Made by a program: the position numbers and the translations under genes. Below the pieces are notes generated by a model. That model did not search any database, was not told where the DNA came from, and saw only the letters and a program-made list of their open reading frames with translations. Source: Dickeya zeae NCPPB 2538 (GTDB taxonomy: Bacteria > Pseudomonadota > Gammaproteobacteria > Enterobacterales > Enterobacteriaceae). From it: a stretch of DNA of 64,000 nt. How positions within the stretch are numbered: the stretch's first letter is position 1; each line of letters starts with the position of its first letter. The stretch is taken from the NCBI RefSeq assembly GCF_000406165.1, contig NZ_CM001977.1:184265-248264 (forward strand). Reading direction: 5' to 3'. Below are positions 61,791 through 64,000 of the stretch, piece after piece.

Positions 61791-63242
61791 ATGCACTTGC
61801 GTGCCATAACCCGCATTGTCGGACTGCTGGTCATCCTGTTTTCCGGCACCATGTTCATTCCTGGCATGGTGGCGTTGATCTACCGTGACGGCGCCGGTCG
61901 GGCATTTATCCAGACATTCATTGTCGCGTTGGTTATGGGGCTGCTGTTGTGGCTGCCCAACCGTAAACACCGGCATGAGTTGAAAACCCGTGAAGGGTTT
62001 TTAATCGTCGTGTTGTTCTGGACAGTGCTGGGCAGCGTTGGGGCGTTGCCTTTTTTGTTTGCTGAACGGCCCAATCTCTCGGTGACGAATGCGTTTTTTG
62101 AATCCTTTTCCGGCCTGACAACCACCGGCGCTACTACGCTGGTCGGGCTGGATTCCCTACCGAAGGCCATTTTGTTCTATCGACAGATGCTGCAATGGAT
62201 GGGCGGTATGGGGATCATTGTACTGGCGGTGGCGATTCTGCCGATTCTGGGCGTCGGGGGGATGCAGCTTTATCGCGCTGAAATGCCAGGTCCGCTGAAG
62301 GACAATAAAATGCGCCCCCGCATCGCGGAAACCGCAAAAACCCTCTGGCTGATTTATGTTTTGCTGACGGTGGTATGCGCATTCTCTTTGTGGCTGGCTG
62401 GCATGTCGGTCTTCGATGCAATCAGTCACAGTTTTTCGACTATCGCCATCGGTGGATTTTCAACCCATGACGCCAGCATCGGCTATTTCAACAGCCCCAC
62501 CATCAATACCATTGTTGCGGTATTTCTGCTGATTTCCGGCTGTAATTTTGGTTTGCACTTTGCGGTGCTAAGCGGTCGCAGCTTGCGCGTGTACTGGCGT
62601 GACCCCGAATTCCGCATGTTTATCTTCGTGCAGATGTCGCTGGTTGTGATTTGTACCCTCGTTTTGTGGGTGCATGGTGTGTACAAGACGGGGATGGAAA
62701 CGCTGAATCAGGCGTTTTTTCAGGTGGTGTCGATGGCAACGACAGCAGGCTTTACTACCGACAGCATTGCCTCCTGGCCATTGTTCTTGCCGGTATTGCT
62801 GCTTTGTTCCGCGTTTATCGGTGGTTGTGCCGGTTCAACCGGCGGTGGCCTGAAAGTCATTCGTATCCTGTTACTGTTCTTACAGGGATCGCGTGAACTG
62901 AAGCGATTGGTTCACCCGAATGCGGTATATACCATTAAGCTCGGCCAGCGCGCGTTGCCGGAACGAATTCTGGAAGCCGTGTGGGGGTTTTTCTCAGCGT
63001 ATGCGCTGGTGTTTATCATCAGCATGCTGGCGGTGATTGCGACAGGGGTCGACAATTTCTCTGCTTTTGCTGCTGTCGCTGCCACCCTTAACAATCTTGG
63101 CCCCGGACTTGGGACAGTCGCCGACAATTTCACTTCTATGAATGACGCCGCCAAATGGATTCTGATTGTCACTATGTTATTTGGTCGTCTGGAAGTGTTT
63201 ACCATGCTGGTGCTATTTACTCCCACCTTTTGGCGGGAATAA
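61791..63242 (+). CDS. trkH: Trk potassium uptake protein TrkH
   Basis: A 483-residue inner-membrane K+ transporter, the E. coli length. It has four MPM repeats whose selectivity-filter glycines appear in LTTTGATT, AIGGFSTH, ATTAGFTTD and LNNLGPG. It works with the cytoplasmic regulator TrkA, which is not in this window. The start at 61791 follows AAGGAAGG; a longer reading from 61716 overlaps yigZ. hemG follows 19 bases later, the conserved enterobacterial order. Confidence 0.97.
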   Translation: MHLRAITRIVGLLVILFSGTMFIPGMVALIYRDGAGRAFIQTFIVALVMGLLLWLPNRKHRHELKTREGFLIVVLFWTVLGSVGALPFLFAERPNLSVTNAFFESFSGLTTTGATTLVGLDSLPKAILFYRQMLQWMGGMGIIVLAVAILPILGVGGMQLYRAEMPGPLKDNKMRPRIAETAKTLWLIYVLLTVVCAFSLWLAGMSVFDAISHSFSTIAIGGFSTHDASIGYFNSPTINTIVAVFLLISGCNFGLHFAVLSGRSLRVYWRDPEFRMFIFVQMSLVVICTLVLWVHGVYKTGMETLNQAFFQVVSMATTAGFTTDSIASWPLFLPVLLLCSAFIGGCAGSTGGGLKVIRILLLFLQGSRELKRLVHPNAVYTIKLGQRALPERILEAVWGFFSAYALVFIISMLAVIATGVDNFSAFAAVAATLNNLGPGLGTVADNFTSMNDAAKWILIVTMLFGRLEVFTMLVLFTPTFWRE

Positions 63243-63261
63243 CGGATAAAGGAAGCGTGCT

Positions 63262-63801
63262 ATGAAAGCATTGATATTGTTTTCCAGTCGGGATGGTCAA
63301 ACGCGGGCGATAGCGTCTTATATCGCCAATAACCTGAAAGGGACGCTGGAGTGTGATGTGGTCAACATTCTGAGCGCCCATGAAGTCGATCTCGATAAGT
63401 ACGACAAGGTGATGATTGGTGCATCCGTGCGCTACGGACATTTTCACCCAGCGCTGGAAAAATTCATCCGTCAGCACCTTGCCTTATTACAGCGAAAACC
63501 CAGTGCGTTCTTTTCTGTCAATCTGACGGCCCGTAAGCCTGAAAAGCGCTCGTTACAAACCAACGCGTATACCCGCAAGTTTCTACTGCGCTCTCCCTGG
63601 CAACCCGACTTGGGCGCTGTGTTTGCGGGTGCGTTGCGCTATCCCCGTTATCGTTGGTTCGACCGTGTCATGATTCAACTGATTATGCGCATGACGGGCG
63701 GCGAAACCGACAGCACGAAAGAGATTGAGTATACCGACTGGGAGCAGGTGGCGCGTTTTGCCCAGTCGTTCGGCCAACTTACCCAGAAAAAGGCGGTTTA
63801 A
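63262..63801 (+). CDS. hemG: Menaquinone-dependent protoporphyrinogen IX dehydrogenase
   Basis: A 179-residue flavodoxin-like enzyme that oxidises protoporphyrinogen IX to protoporphyrin IX, passing electrons to quinones. The FMN-binding motif is KALILFSSRDGQTRAIA, and MIGASVRYGHFHPALEKF and FSVNLTARKPEK are typical. AAGGAAGCGTGCT supports the ATG. It is next to trkH and just upstream of an rRNA operon promoter, as E. coli hemG precedes rrnA. hemB is also in this window. Confidence 0.96.
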   Translation: MKALILFSSRDGQTRAIASYIANNLKGTLECDVVNILSAHEVDLDKYDKVMIGASVRYGHFHPALEKFIRQHLALLQRKPSAFFSVNLTARKPEKRSLQTNAYTRKFLLRSPWQPDLGAVFAGALRYPRYRWFDRVMIQLIMRMTGGETDSTKEIEYTDWEQVARFAQSFGQLTQKKAV

Positions 63802-63841
63802 CAGGGGTGAAATCTGCGTGGTGGTGAAAAAAGAGGCGTTC

Positions 63842-63892
63842 AGCAATTTTTTTGAAATTAGTGCTTGTCAGGCCGGAATAACTCCCTATAAT
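63842..63892 (+). promoter_or_regulatory. rRNA operon promoter P1 with upstream AT-rich element
   Basis: TTGTCA (63865-63870) and TATAAT (63887-63892) with a 16-base spacer and a GC-rich discriminator (GCGCCTCC) give the typical rrn P1, with transcription starting near 63901. The A/T-rich stretch just upstream (63842-63860) fits an UP element. The GC-rich discriminator predicts ppGpp/DksA control. Confidence 0.92.
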
Positions 63893-63960
63893 GCGCCTCC
63901 ACTGACACGGCAACGGCGAAACGCCAGCGCGGTTTCAGTAAGAAATCAGGCGCATACCGC

Positions 63961-63988
63961 TTGACTTCTTGTCGGGAAAGCATAACAT
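63961..63988 (+). promoter_or_regulatory. rRNA operon promoter P2
   Basis: TTGACT (63961-63966) and TAACAT (63983-63988) with a 16-base spacer lie about 96 bases after P1, the usual P1-P2 distance. The 16S gene itself is beyond the window. Confidence 0.75.
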
Positions 63989-64000
63989 ATGCGACCCGCG

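Noticed and set aside
63893..64000. Start of the 16S rRNA gene
   Set aside because: Only the promoter and leader sequence are inside the window; no mature 16S 5' sequence is reached.

Overview
The window is a chromosomal segment of a gamma-proteobacterium of the order Enterobacterales. Protein matches and gene order point to the soft-rot family Pectobacteriaceae. The fairly high G+C coding sequence and the WabG/WaaE-type LPS core genes make Dickeya my best guess; this is inferred from recalled family knowledge, not from a search. Almost every gene is a recognisable enterobacterial core gene, densely packed, with few signs of mobile DNA. I saw no tRNA, CRISPR array, transposase or prophage gene.

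Layout. (1) 1-8.3 kb: the end of pyrE, slmA, dut-coaBC, a small exported ferritin-like protein, radC, rpmB-rpmG, mutM, then coaD-waaE-waaA on the minus strand. (2) 8.3-17.5 kb: the LPS core locus. A plus-strand group (GT4 transferase, GT9 transferase, waaL) faces a minus-strand operon (hldD-waaF-waaC-waaQ-wabG). The two meet at a 13-bp hairpin. (3) 17.8-25.5 kb: kbl-tdh, envC-yibQ, yibN, secB-gpsA, cysE. Compared with Escherichia coli, gpmI/gpmM and grxC are absent from their usual slots. (4) 25.5-33.7 kb: pagP, then yigM, metR/metE, a low-G+C orphan gene, ysgA and udp. The jump from cysE to this block is a rearrangement breakpoint relative to E. coli. (5) 33.9-42.5 kb: a tyrosine phosphatase, ppc and argE-argCBH, lying between udp and rmuC, which are neighbours in E. 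coli. (6) 42.7-54.1 kb: rmuC, ubiE-ubiJ-ubiB, tatABC, tatD-hemB, rfaH, ubiD, fre. (7) 54.2-63.8 kb: a CoA-disulfide-reductase/rhodanese fusion, fadBA, pepQ-yigZ-trkH-hemG. (8) The right edge: the P1 and P2 promoters of an rRNA operon whose 16S gene starts beyond the window.

How the genes connect. Envelope assembly dominates: CoaD and CoaBC (CoA supply), HldD (heptose precursor), WaaA/WaaC/WaaF/WaaQ/WaaE/WabG (inner core), WaaL (O-antigen ligation), PagP (lipid A palmitoylation), EnvC (septal amidase activation), TatABC (export) and RfaH (antitermination of long envelope operons). Ubiquinone synthesis is covered by UbiE, UbiJ, UbiB and UbiD, with Fre next to UbiD. Methionine (MetR/MetE), arginine (ArgECBH), cysteine (CysE) and threonine degradation (Kbl/Tdh) are also present. 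Visible control sites include a FadR operator before fadBA, tandem MetJ boxes before metE, ARG boxes between argE and argC, a CRP site before udp, and a long hairpin in the rpmB leader.

The most interesting parts are the orphan low-G+C gene at 30742-31545, the structured rpmB leader, the antisense overlap of yigM and metR, the palindrome-rich ppc upstream region, and the sulfur-handling flavoprotein with its AT-rich repeated promoter.
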